Of a stretch of 64,000 bases of DNA, positions 56,229 to 64,000 are shown one piece after another; positions within the stretch are counted from its first letter, which is position 1; the number at the start of each line of letters is the position of its first letter. Below the pieces are notes generated by a model. The model searched no databases. It had not been told where the DNA came from and was given only the letters and a program-made list of their open reading frames with translations. A program made the position numbers and the translations under genes. The DNA comes from Paracoccus alcaliphilus (GTDB lineage: Bacteria > Pseudomonadota > Alphaproteobacteria > Rhodobacterales > Rhodobacteraceae). The stretch covers positions 1,932,001 to 1,996,000 of the forward strand of contig NZ_CP067124.1 of NCBI RefSeq assembly GCF_028553725.1, given 5' to 3'.

Positions 56229-57473
56229 TCAGCCCAGTCGCAGCATCCGGTGCTTTTTCTTGCCGATCGAGACTTTCAGCCCGTCCCCGATCAGCTGCGC
56301 CGTGACCGGCATCTGCGGATCGCCGACCGCTTCGTTGTTCAGTCGCAACCCGCCTTCCGCGATCAGCCGCTTGGCCTCCTTGCCCGATCCGGTCAGCCCG
56401 GCCTGAACCAGCATCTGTACCACCGACAGCCCTTCGGTCAGCGCCACGGCGGGCAGCAGCGCCACTTCCAGATCGCCGCCCGCGCCGCCCTGTTCAAAGA
56501 CCTCGCGCGCCGTGGCCTCGGCGCTGGCGGCGGCATCGGCGCCGTGCAGCAGGGTGGTGACCTCATTGGCCAGCCGCACCTTGGCCTCGTTGATCTCGGA
56601 CCCCTGAAGCGCGCCAAGGCGGTCGCATTCCGCGACCGGCAGTTCGGTATAAAGCTTCAGGAACCGCCCGACATCGGCATCGGTTGTATTGCGCCAGAAC
56701 TGCCAGAACTCGTAAGACGACAGCATCGCGCCGTTCAGCCAGACCGCGCCGCCCGCCGATTTGCCCATCTTGCGCCCGTCGCTGGTCGTCAGCAACGGAG
56801 AGGTCAGCCCCCAGACCACTGCATCATCGACCCGGCGCGTCAGATCGACACCATTGACGATATTGCCCCACTGATCCGATCCGCCCATCTGCAACTGGCA
56901 GCCCTGACGGCGATGCAACTCAAGAAAATCATAGGCTTGCAGGATCATGTAGTTGAATTCCAGAAAGGACAGCGACTGCTCGCGGTCCAGCCGGGACTTC
57001 ACCGATTCGAAGGACAGCATCCGGTTGACGCTGAAATGCCGCCCGATATCGCGCAGGAACTCCAGATAGTTCAGCCCGTCCAGCCATTCCGCATTGTTCA
57101 GCATCCGCGCCCCATCCGGGCCGTAATCCAGATAGCGCGCAAAGACCTGCTGCATCCCGTCGATATTCGACTGGATCGCGGCCTCGTCCAGCAGCGGGCG
57201 CTCGTCCGAGCGGAAGGACGGATCGCCCACCTTGGTCGTACCGCCGCCCATCAGCGTGATCGGACGGTTGCCGGTGTTCTGGAACCAGCGCAGCATCATG
57301 ATGTTCAGCAGATGCCCCACATGCAGGCTGGCCGCCGTCGCGTCATAACCGATATAGGCGGTGACCGGCCCCGCCAGCAGCGCCTGATCCAGCGCCTGAT
57401 AATCCGTGCAGTCGGCGATATAGCCGCGCTCGGCCATCACATGCAGGAAATCGGATCGGGGCTGGTAGGTCAT
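56229..57473 (-). CDS. tyrS: Tyrosine--tRNA ligase
   Basis: Class I synthetase charging tRNA-Tyr, 414 residues. HIGH motif in [24 protein letters not shown]-type loop in [16 protein letters not shown] (Gly in place of the first Ser, a common TyrS variant). [25 protein letters not shown] is the tyrosine-binding region. The C-terminal S4 RNA-binding domain spans about 350-414 ([21 protein letters not shown]). Start 57473 gives the conserved [10 protein letters not shown]. It is divergent from anmK, a conserved alphaproteobacterial pair. Confidence 0.97.
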   Translation of the reverse strand: MTYQPRSDFLHVMAERGYIADCTDYQALDQALLAGPVTAYIGYDATAASLHVGHLLNIMMLRWFQNTGNRPITLMGGGTTKVGDPSFRSDERPLLDEAAIQSNIDGMQQVFARYLDYGPDGARMLNNAEWLDGLNYLEFLRDIGRHFSVNRMLSFESVKSRLDREQSLSFLEFNYMILQAYDFLELHRRQGCQLQMGGSDQWGNIVNGVDLTRRVDDAVVWGLTSPLLTTSDGRKMGKSAGGAVWLNGAMLSSYEFWQFWRNTTDADVGRFLKLYTELPVAECDRLGALQGSEINEAKVRLANEVTTLLHGADAAASAEATAREVFEQGGAGGDLEVALLPAVALTEGLSVVQMLVQAGLTGSGKEAKRLIAEGGLRLNNEAVGDPQMPVTAQLIGDGLKVSIGKKKHRMLRLG

Positions 57474-57532
57474 GGGCTTTTTCCTTCTGATGGCGGCGGA
57501 TATACCGGCTGCGGCAGTAAAGGAAAAGGCGA

Positions 57533-58636
57533 ATGATCCGGGCTTTGGGAATGATGTCGGGCACCTCGCTGGACGGGGTCGATGCCGCGCTGATCGAGAC
57601 CGACGGCATCCGTATCGGCAGTTTTGGCCGCAGCGCGTTTCGGGCCTATTCCGACAATGAAAGCGCGGTTCTGCATGGCGCGCTGGGGTGCTGGCCCGGT
57701 GACAAGCGCACGGCCGAGGCGGCGGCGATATCCGTCGCCAGCCATGCGGCGCTGGCGCAGGATTTCCCCGAGGCCGGGTTGATCGGTTTTCACGGCCAGA
57801 CGCTGGCCCATGATCCGGGCGGGTGGGGCACCCATCAGGCGGGCGACGGTGCGGCGCTGGCACGGCAGGTGGGGCGCCCGGTCGTCTGGGATTTCCGCAG
57901 CGAGGATGTACGTCAGGGCGGAGAGGGGGCGCCGCTGGCCCCGTTCTTTCACTGGGCTTGCGCGGAATGGGCGGTCGGGCAGGGCAGGCTGCCCGCGCGG
58001 CCCCTGTGTTTTCTGAACCTTGGCGGCGTCGGCAACCTGACCTGGGTCGATCCGACCGCCACCGCGCCCGAGGCCGATGGCGCCTGTCTGGCCTTCGACA
58101 CCGGCCCCGCCAACGCGCCGATCAACGATCTGCTGAGGCAGCGTCGCGGGTGGACGCGGGATGAGGGTGGGGCGCTGGCGCTGTCCGGGCAGGCGCGGCA
58201 CAACGTGGTCGCGGATTTTCTGCGCCATCCCTATTTCCAGCGTCCGCCGCCGAAATCGCTGGACCGCGACAGTTTCGCCGGTCTGGCGGATCAGCTGCGG
58301 GGCCTGTCCGATGCGGATGCGGCGGCGACTCTGGTGGCGGTGCTGGCGGAATCGGTGGCGGCAGGGATGCGCTGGTTTCCCCGGCTTCCGGAACAGGTGC
58401 TGGTTTGCGGCGGGGGCCGTCACAATCGCGCGATCATGGCGGCGCTGTCCGCGGTGCTGCCCTGTCCGGTTCAGCCGGTCGAGGCGGCGGGACTGGATGG
58501 CGACATGCTGGAGGCGCAGGCCTTCGGCTGGCTGGCGGTGCGGGTGCAACGCGGCTTGCCGACATCGGGGCCGTCCACCACCGGCGCGCCGAGGCCGGTC
58601 TGTGGCGGGCGCATCTCGTGGCCGCGCATTGGTTAA
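57533..58636 (+). CDS. anmK: Anhydro-N-acetylmuramic acid kinase
   Basis: Peptidoglycan recycling enzyme that opens and phosphorylates 1,6-anhydroMurNAc to MurNAc-6-phosphate. 367 residues. The N-terminal phosphate loop is [49 protein letters not shown] and [15 protein letters not shown] are conserved active-site strands, and [16 protein letters not shown] lies near the end. It has a 2-base gap to the convergent mazG stop. Confidence 0.95.
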   Translation: MIRALGMMSGTSLDGVDAALIETDGIRIGSFGRSAFRAYSDNESAVLHGALGCWPGDKRTAEAAAISVASHAALAQDFPEAGLIGFHGQTLAHDPGGWGTHQAGDGAALARQVGRPVVWDFRSEDVRQGGEGAPLAPFFHWACAEWAVGQGRLPARPLCFLNLGGVGNLTWVDPTATAPEADGACLAFDTGPANAPINDLLRQRRGWTRDEGGALALSGQARHNVVADFLRHPYFQRPPPKSLDRDSFAGLADQLRGLSDADAAATLVAVLAESVAAGMRWFPRLPEQVLVCGGGRHNRAIMAALSAVLPCPVQPVEAAGLDGDMLEAQAFGWLAVRVQRGLPTSGPSTTGAPRPVCGGRISWPRIG

Positions 58637-58639
58637 CGG

Positions 58640-59470
58640 CTATTCGGCGGCTTTCTCGGCCGCCTTGGCCTGATCCCACAGCCGGTCCATTTCCGCCAGG
58701 TCGCTGTCCTCGGGGCGGCGGCCATCTGCGGCAAGAGACGCCTCTATCGCGTTGAATCGGCGGGTGAATTTCGCATTGGCTCGGCGCAAGGCCAGTTCCG
58801 GGTCGATGTTCAGATGCCGCGCCAGATTGGCCATGACGAACAGCAGGTCGCCAAATTCCTCTTCCATCGCCTCGGGGCCAAGATGGTCGCGCGCCTCGAC
58901 CAGTTCGGCGGATTCCTCGGTGATCTTGTCCAGAACCTCCTCGGCGCCCGGCCAGTCGAAGCCCACCCGGGCGGCGCGGTTTTGCAGCTTGAGCGCCCGG
59001 GTCAGCGCAGGCAGCCCAAGCGCCACCCCGTCCAGCGTGCCGCGTTCGGCCTTGCCCGCGCGTTCGACGGCCTTGATCGCCTCCCAGTCGCGGACCTGCT
59101 GCTCGGCCGATTTGTCGCGGTTTTCGTCGCCAAAGACATGCGGATGGCGGAATATCAGCTTGTCGGAAATAGCCGCCGCGCAATCGGCGAAATCGAACAT
59201 CCCGGCCTCCGTCGCCATCTGGGCGTGGAACACGACCTGTAACAGCAGATCGCCCAACTCGCCCGGCAATTCATCCCATGCCTTGCGTTCGATCGCGTCG
59301 GCGACCTCATGCGCCTCTTCGATGGTATAGGGCGCGATCGAGGCGAAGTCCTGCTCTATATCCCAGGGGCAACCGCGATCAGGGTCACGCAGCAGAGCCA
59401 TGATTTCGATCAGGCGGGCGATCTCGGCCCCGGCGTCGCGGGTGGTCCGGTTGGCGGATGCGTCGGCCAT
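58640..59470 (-). CDS. mazG: Nucleoside triphosphate pyrophosphohydrolase MazG
   Basis: Hydrolyses (d)NTPs to monophosphates and pyrophosphate, cleaning nucleotide pools. 276 residues with two MazG helical domains. N-terminal domain: DRGCPWDIEQDFASIAPYTIEEAHEVADAIE with the E-E-x-x-E metal cluster and ELGDLLLQVVFHA. C-terminal domain: ITEESAELVEARD and EEFGDLLFVMANLARHL. RVGFDWPGAEEVLDKI is typical of the long form. Start 59470 is supported by GGGGAAAA upstream. Confidence 0.94.
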   Translation of the reverse strand: MADASANRTTRDAGAEIARLIEIMALLRDPDRGCPWDIEQDFASIAPYTIEEAHEVADAIERKAWDELPGELGDLLLQVVFHAQMATEAGMFDFADCAAAISDKLIFRHPHVFGDENRDKSAEQQVRDWEAIKAVERAGKAERGTLDGVALGLPALTRALKLQNRAARVGFDWPGAEEVLDKITEESAELVEARDHLGPEAMEEEFGDLLFVMANLARHLNIDPELALRRANAKFTRRFNAIEASLAADGRRPEDSDLAEMDRLWDQAKAAEKAAE

Positions 59471-59533
59471 TGCATTTTCCCCGTGGTTGAGGTCCTCATG
59501 CCTGGACTGCCACACTGAAAGGTCCAAGTCCAC

Positions 59534-60694
59534 ATGCCCGTTCTGAACCGCATCGCGGATTTCGCCGACGAGATGACCGCATGGCGCCGCCACCTGCACC
59601 AGAACCCCGAACTTGGCTTTGAATGCCAGCAGACCGCCGGTTTCGTGGCCGAACGGCTGCGCGAATTCGGCGTTGACGAGATCTATGAGGGGATCGGTTC
59701 GACCGGTCTTGTGGGCATCATCCGCGGGCGGAAAGAGGGGCCGGTGATCGGGCTGCGCGCCGATATGGACGCGCTGCCGATGGACGAGGAAACCGGCGCC
59801 GAATGGGCCTCGAAAGTGCCGGGGCGGATGCATGCCTGCGGCCATGACGGCCATACGACGATGCTGCTGGGTGCGGCGAAATATCTGGCCGAGACGCGCA
59901 ATTTCGCCGGCAGCGTGGCGCTGATCTTTCAGCCGGCCGAGGAAAACGGCGGCGGCGCAGATGTGATGGTGCGCGAGGGGATGATGGAGCGGTTCGGCAT
60001 CGAGCGCGTCTTTGCCATGCACAACAATCCCGGTCAGGCGCTGGGGACGTTCCAGACCACGCCCGGCCCGATCATGGCCGCCGTCGATACGTTCGAGATC
60101 CATCTGCGCGGGCGCGGCGGCCATGGCGCCATGCCGCATCTGACCGCCGATCCGGTGGTTGCGGCGGTGGCCATCGTCAATGCGATCCAGACGATTTCCA
60201 GCCGCAACCACTATGCGCTGGACGAACTGGTCATCTCGGTCACCCAGATCCATACCGGCAGCGCCGACAATATCGTGCCCGAAACCGCCTGGATCTGCGG
60301 CACGGTGCGGACCTTCGATCCCGAAGTGCAGGCGATGGTGCGCAGGCGGATGACGCAGATCTGCGACGGGCAGGCGATGGGTTATGATGTCTGCGTCCGG
60401 CTGGATTACCAGCAGGGCTATCCGGCGACGGTGAACGATCCGGCCGAGACCGCCCGCGCCGTCGCCGCCGCCACAGAGATCGCCGGAGAGGCCGGGGTTT
60501 GTGACGATTCCGGGCGCGAGATGGGGGCCGAGGATTTCAGCTATATGCTGCAGGCGCGGCCCGGCTGCTATCTGTTCATCGGTCAGGGCGAGGGGCCGGG
60601 CGTCCATAACGCGAATTACGACTTCAATGACGAGGTCGCCCCGGTCGGTGCCAGCTTCTTTGCGCGGCTGGTCGAAAGGGCGCAGCCGGTCTGA
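59534..60694 (+). CDS. M20 family amidohydrolase (hippurate hydrolase-like)
   Basis: Cytoplasmic metallopeptidase of the M20D group, 386 residues. Metal and catalytic residues: GLRADMDALPMDEETG, MHACGHDGHTTMLLGAAKYL (Cys and His ligands), IFQPAEENGGGADVMV (catalytic Glu-Glu), and GREMGAEDFSYMLQ with the final His in GPGVHNANYDF. The lid domain starts around 180 (FEIHLRGRGGHGAMP). Members cleave hippurate, N-acetyl-amino acids or indole-acetyl conjugates; the substrate cannot be fixed from sequence. Monocistronic, divergent from mazG. Confidence 0.88.
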   Translation: MPVLNRIADFADEMTAWRRHLHQNPELGFECQQTAGFVAERLREFGVDEIYEGIGSTGLVGIIRGRKEGPVIGLRADMDALPMDEETGAEWASKVPGRMHACGHDGHTTMLLGAAKYLAETRNFAGSVALIFQPAEENGGGADVMVREGMMERFGIERVFAMHNNPGQALGTFQTTPGPIMAAVDTFEIHLRGRGGHGAMPHLTADPVVAAVAIVNAIQTISSRNHYALDELVISVTQIHTGSADNIVPETAWICGTVRTFDPEVQAMVRRRMTQICDGQAMGYDVCVRLDYQQGYPATVNDPAETARAVAAATEIAGEAGVCDDSGREMGAEDFSYMLQARPGCYLFIGQGEGPGVHNANYDFNDEVAPVGASFFARLVERAQPV

Positions 60695-60771
60695 GGCCCG
60701 CCGATGCAGGCCCCGGAACAGGGATAACGAAACCGTTGGCGGCACTTGACGCTGCGGGTGGTCGCGCTTTC

Positions 60772-60800
60772 TTGCCAAGGGCGTGCGCCGCGGCTAGGTT
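60772..60800 (+). promoter_or_regulatory. Candidate promoter of yajC-secDF
   Basis: TTGCCA (60772-60777), 17 bases, TAGGTT (60795-60800) resembles a sigma-70 promoter. It lies 59 bases before the yajC start, in a 164-base gap with no other candidate as good. Confidence 0.35.
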
Positions 60801-60858
60801 GCGCGCCAATTCACAAGGGTCTGCACCGTGGCAGGTCCACCAGCCAAGAGGATAGTCC

Positions 60859-61191
60859 ATGTTCGTGACCCCCGCCTATGCACAGGCCGCAGGCGGCGCC
60901 GGTGCCGGTGCCGCCTTCGCGCAGTTCATCCCGCTGATCCTGATCTTCGCGATCATGTATTTCCTGATGATCCGCCCGCAGCAGAAGCGCGCGAAACAGC
61001 ATCGCGAAATGGTGGGGGCACTGAAAAAGGGCGATCAGGTCATCACGCAGGGCGGTATCATCGGCAAGGTCGCCTCGGTCCGCGACGACGAAATCGAGGT
61101 CGAGATCGCCTCGGGCGTGCGCGTTCGCATTGTCCGTTCGACCGTCGCCCAGGTGCTGAACCCGACAACTGCGGTTGCCGCCAATAACTGA
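60859..61191 (+). CDS. yajC: Preprotein translocase accessory subunit YajC
   Basis: Small inner-membrane protein that associates with SecDF. 110 residues. One transmembrane segment (about 22-41, FIPLILIFAIMYFLMIRPQQ) is followed by the classic RPQQKRAKQHREMVGALKKGDQV and a short beta domain with TQGGIIGKVASV. The N-terminal FVTPAYAQAAGG resembles a processed leader. First gene of yajC-secD-secF, 15 bases before secD. Confidence 0.95.
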   Translation: MFVTPAYAQAAGGAGAGAAFAQFIPLILIFAIMYFLMIRPQQKRAKQHREMVGALKKGDQVITQGGIIGKVASVRDDEIEVEIASGVRVRIVRSTVAQVLNPTTAVAANN

Positions 61192-61206
61192 GGATCGGGG
61201 CGCCAC

Positions 61207-62871
61207 ATGCTTCAGATTGACCGCTGGAAACGCATCCTGATCATCGGGATCTGCGTATTGGGCATGTTCTATGCGCTGCCGAACCTGTTCTATAGCCGGG
61301 TCGAGGTGCATAACGATGCCGTCAAGACCATCGAGCAGACCGGTGCCGAGACGCCAGAGCTGATCGACGAGCGCGCGGGCTGGCCGAACTGGATGCCAAG
61401 TGGTCTGGTCAATCTGGGGCTGGACCTGCGCGGCGGCGCGCATCTGCTGGCCGAGGTGCATCTGGAGGACGTCTATAAGTCGCGCATGGATTCGCTGTGG
61501 CCGGAACTGCGCCGCGACATGAGCGCCGAGCGCGAGACGCTTGGCGCGATTCGCCGCGTAAGCTCGCCCGATGGCACCCTGCGCATCGAGATCGGTGAAC
61601 CTGCGGGCATCAATCGCGCGGTCGAGATCGTGCGCAGCTATTCCTCGCCCGTCACCTCGCTGACCGGGGCCGGGCAAAGCAGCCTGTCGATCCGCACCGA
61701 GGGCAATGCGATCCTCGTGCAGCTGTCGGACGCGGAAAAGACTGCCAGCAATGACCGCACCGTGCAGCAAAGCCTTGAAATCATCCGCCGTCGCGTGGAT
61801 GAGGTCGGCACCCGCGAACCCACCATCATGCGTCAGGGGGCAGACCGGATCCTGATCCAGGTGCCCGGCATCGGCTCGGCCGAAGAGCTGAAGGCGCTGA
61901 TCGGCACCACCGCGCGGCTGACCTTCAACTCGGTCGTCTCGACCGGCACCGATCCTGACGGGCCCGCCGATGTGGGGCAGGTCGTATTGCCCGCCGCCGA
62001 TCAGCCGGGCTTCTATTACACGATCGAGACCAGCCCCGTCGTCACCGGCGAGGAACTGACCGACGCCATGCCCGCGACCGATCAGAACGGCATGCCCGCG
62101 GTCGATTTCCGCTTCAACCCGACCGGCGCGCGCAAATTCGGCAACTATACCGCCGCCAATGTCGGCCAGCCCTTCGCCATCGTGCTGGATGACGAGGTGA
62201 TCTCGGCACCGGTGATCCGGCAGGCGATCACCGGCGGGTCGGGGCAGATTTCCGGCTCGATGAATTTCGAAGAAGCCAGCCGTCTGGCGGTGCTGCTGCG
62301 TGCAGGTGCGCTGCCGACCGAACTGACCTTCCTTGAGGAACGCACCGTCGGCCCCGAACTGGGGCAGGACAGCATCGACGCGGGCAGCCTGTCGGCAATC
62401 ATCGCGACTGTGGCGGTCGCGATCTATATGGTGCTGAGTTACGGGCTGTTCGGCGTCTTTGCCGCCACTTCGGTCATCATCAACGTGGTGCTGATCCTGT
62501 CGGCCATGTCGGTCATGGGCGCGACGCTGACTTTGCCGGGGATTGCAGGCATCGTGCTGACCGTCGGTACGGCGGTCGATGCGAACGTGATCATCTATGA
62601 ACGCATCCGCGAGGAATTGCGTGCCGGAAAACGGGTGGTCCGCGCCATCAATGACGGCTTCAACGAAGCGATGAGTGCGATCATCGACGCCAATGTGACT
62701 ACCTTCATCGCGGCGGCGGTGATGTTCTTCCTCGGCTCGGGTCCGGTAAAGGGCTTTGCCGTGACGCTGACCATCGGGTTGGTGACATCGGTCTTTACCG
62801 CGATCTTCCTGACACGTCTGATGATCATCTGGTGGATCGAATGGCGCAAACCCAAAGAACTGATCCTGTAA
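61207..62871 (+). CDS. secD: Protein translocase subunit SecD
   Basis: RND-type membrane protein that uses the proton gradient to pull exported proteins to the periplasmic side. 554 residues. N-terminal TM (about 10-30), then the P1 periplasmic domain beginning GLDLRGGAHLLAEV, then five C-terminal helices with VGTAVDANVIIYERIREELRAGK carrying the proton-relay Asp, and FLGSGPVKGFAVTLTIGLVTS. REEL-region sequence is typical of SecD. The normal size is 520-620, so this is complete. A 13-base gap to secF. Confidence 0.97.
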   Translation: MLQIDRWKRILIIGICVLGMFYALPNLFYSRVEVHNDAVKTIEQTGAETPELIDERAGWPNWMPSGLVNLGLDLRGGAHLLAEVHLEDVYKSRMDSLWPELRRDMSAERETLGAIRRVSSPDGTLRIEIGEPAGINRAVEIVRSYSSPVTSLTGAGQSSLSIRTEGNAILVQLSDAEKTASNDRTVQQSLEIIRRRVDEVGTREPTIMRQGADRILIQVPGIGSAEELKALIGTTARLTFNSVVSTGTDPDGPADVGQVVLPAADQPGFYYTIETSPVVTGEELTDAMPATDQNGMPAVDFRFNPTGARKFGNYTAANVGQPFAIVLDDEVISAPVIRQAITGGSGQISGSMNFEEASRLAVLLRAGALPTELTFLEERTVGPELGQDSIDAGSLSAIIATVAVAIYMVLSYGLFGVFAATSVIINVVLILSAMSVMGATLTLPGIAGIVLTVGTAVDANVIIYERIREELRAGKRVVRAINDGFNEAMSAIIDANVTTFIAAAVMFFLGSGPVKGFAVTLTIGLVTSVFTAIFLTRLMIIWWIEWRKPKELIL

Positions 62872-62884
62872 GGGGGAACGACAC

Positions 62885-63865
62885 ATGGCATTCCGTCTGA
62901 AACTCGTCCCCGAGGTTACGCATTTCAACTTCTTCCGCTGGCAATGGGCAACCTTCGGGGTGTCCGCTGCCGCCATGATCGGCTCGGTCCTGCTGGTGCT
63001 GGTGATGGGGCTGAACTTCGGGATCGACTTCAAGGGCGGCACCACCATCCGCACCGAAAGCCCGACCGCTTTCGAGGTCAGCGAATATCGCGCGGCCTTG
63101 ACCCAGCTGGATCTGGGCGATGTCGCCATCACCGAGGTATTCGACCCCAGTTTCGGCACCACCCGCCACGTCGCGATGATCCGCATCGGCACCACGGACG
63201 AGACCGGATCGGTCTCGCCCGAACAGTTGAACCAGGTCGAGGCGGCGCTGCACGAGGTCGATCCCGAGGTCCGCTTTGCCTCGGTCGAATCGGTCGGGCC
63301 GAAGGTCTCGGAAGAACTCATCAGGACCGCGATCTATGCGGTCGGCGCGGCAACATTGGGGATCATGGCCTATATCTGGCTGCGCTTCGAATGGCAGTTT
63401 GCGGTCGGCTGCGTCATTGCGCTGATCCATGACGTGCTGCTGACCATCGGGCTGTTCTCGCTGTTCCAGCTGCGCTTTGATCTGACCACCATCGCGGCGC
63501 TGCTGACCACGGTCGGATATTCCTGTAACGATACGGTCGTGGTCTTTGACCGGCTGCGGGAAAACCTGATCAAATACAAATCCAAGTCACTGTTCGACCT
63601 GATGAACCTGACCGCCAACGAGACGCTGTCGCGGACCATCATGACCGGCGTGACCACAGCGATCGCGCTGACCGCGATGCTGATCTTCGGAGGTGACGTG
63701 GTGCGCGATTTCGTCATTGCCATGCTGTGGGGCGTTGTCGTCGGCTGCTATTCCACGCTTTATGTCGCAAAGAACATCGTGCTGTGGATGGGTGTGAAAC
63801 GCGACTGGTCGAAGACCCAGAAAAACGTCGATTCGCCCTTCAGCGGCGCGGAAGAGCGTCCCTGA
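62885..63865 (+). CDS. secF: Protein translocase subunit SecF
   Basis: Partner of SecD, 326 residues, six helices. VLVMGLNFGIDFKGGTTI at the N-terminal periplasmic loop is the SecF form of the G-D-F-x-G-G motif. VGYSCNDTVVVFDRLRENL holds the proton-relay Asp, and TRTIMTGVTTAIALTAMLIFGG-type sequence (here SRTIMTGVTTAIALTAM) follows. Its stop overlaps the start of the next gene (TGATG). Confidence 0.97.
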   Translation: MAFRLKLVPEVTHFNFFRWQWATFGVSAAAMIGSVLLVLVMGLNFGIDFKGGTTIRTESPTAFEVSEYRAALTQLDLGDVAITEVFDPSFGTTRHVAMIRIGTTDETGSVSPEQLNQVEAALHEVDPEVRFASVESVGPKVSEELIRTAIYAVGAATLGIMAYIWLRFEWQFAVGCVIALIHDVLLTIGLFSLFQLRFDLTTIAALLTTVGYSCNDTVVVFDRLRENLIKYKSKSLFDLMNLTANETLSRTIMTGVTTAIALTAMLIFGGDVVRDFVIAMLWGVVVGCYSTLYVAKNIVLWMGVKRDWSKTQKNVDSPFSGAEERP

Positions 63866-64000
63866 TGCCGATGATCCCCACCGATTATCAGGAAGGGGCG
63901 CTGCCGGTCGATGGCTATGGGCCGGGCTTCTTCCGCGCCGGTGGGCAGGTGCTGCAAGGCGCCGTCCTTCTGGACGGCACCCGGATGCTGCCCTGGGGCG
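63865..64000 (+). CDS. Mth938-like domain protein (3' end outside window)
   Basis: Only the first 45 residues are in the window. The N-terminus MPMIPTDYQEGALPVDGYGPGFFRAGG matches the small Mth938/DUF498 family (about 120 residues, related to the respiratory complex I assembly factor NDUFAF3 in eukaryotes), whose molecular function in bacteria is unclear. It is translationally coupled to secF by a one-base TGATG overlap, an arrangement I recall from other Rhodobacteraceae. Confidence 0.7.
   Translation, partial: MPMIPTDYQEGALPVDGYGPGFFRAGGQVLQGAVLLDGTRMLPWG

Overview
The window is GC-rich, densely coding chromosomal DNA from an alphaproteobacterium of the Rhodobacteraceae, most likely Paracoccus or a close relative (genus is inference). 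Supporting signs are the MaeB-type malic enzyme, a UDP-sulfoquinovose synthase, an ExoY-type transferase preceded by a CtrA-like box, TTTGCAAA boxes in front of the propionyl-CoA synthetase gene, and intergenic 'CCCGGGGG ... GGGGGCAGAGCCCCC' elements that I recall as common in this family. I see about 56 genes, no rRNA or tRNA genes, no CRISPR array, no insertion sequence and no prophage.

Layout. 1-8.1 kb: the end of phoR, then rpiA-gor, hflK-hflC, a DegP-type periplasmic protease and a [2Fe-2S] ferredoxin. 8.1-8.6 kb: the only long gene-free stretch, AT-rich and rich in inverted repeats, leading into an ExoY-like sugar transferase. 9.3-12.3 kb (minus strand): a penicillin-acylase-family protein that appears to lack its nucleophile, followed by an orphan ImuA-like protein. 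12.5-18 kb: a beta-hydroxyacid dehydrogenase convergent with a complete Liv-type ABC importer (livJ-livH-livM-livG-livF). 18-28.4 kb: a MipA/OmpV porin-like protein, the ABC-F protein YheS, trpS, a rhomboid-fold protein without catalytic residues, murJ, glnD and an LpoA-like lipoprotein. 28.5-31 kb: rsmI-yraN-gshB. 31-35.4 kb: a surface-polysaccharide locus with sqdB, kpsT, kpsE and divergent kpsM. 35.4-42.1 kb: choline uptake and oxidation to glycine betaine (choX-choW-choV divergent from betI-betB-betA) around one BetI-like operator. 42.2-50.5 kb: moaA, a small lipoprotein, an AlkD-like protein, aroA, prpE and maeB. 50.6-55.1 kb: a nucleoside-salvage operon, cdd-deoA-deoB-add-upp, with overlapping genes. 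55.2-64 kb: a SPOR-domain protein, tyrS/anmK, mazG, an M20 amidohydrolase and yajC-secD-secF, followed by the start of a Mth938-like gene that runs off the end.

Most genes are housekeeping or transport functions in tight operons, often with 4-base ATGA or GTGA overlaps. The most notable points are: an intergenic element family whose long stem changes in sequence but keeps its pairing; two proteins that look like pseudoenzymes (rhomboid and penicillin acylase); an orphan ImuA-like gene; the sqdB-capsule export pairing; candidate CtrA, ScfR/PccR-type and BetI sites; and hairpins just after the substrate-binding-protein genes of both ABC importers. I found no clear multi-gene system of unknown type.
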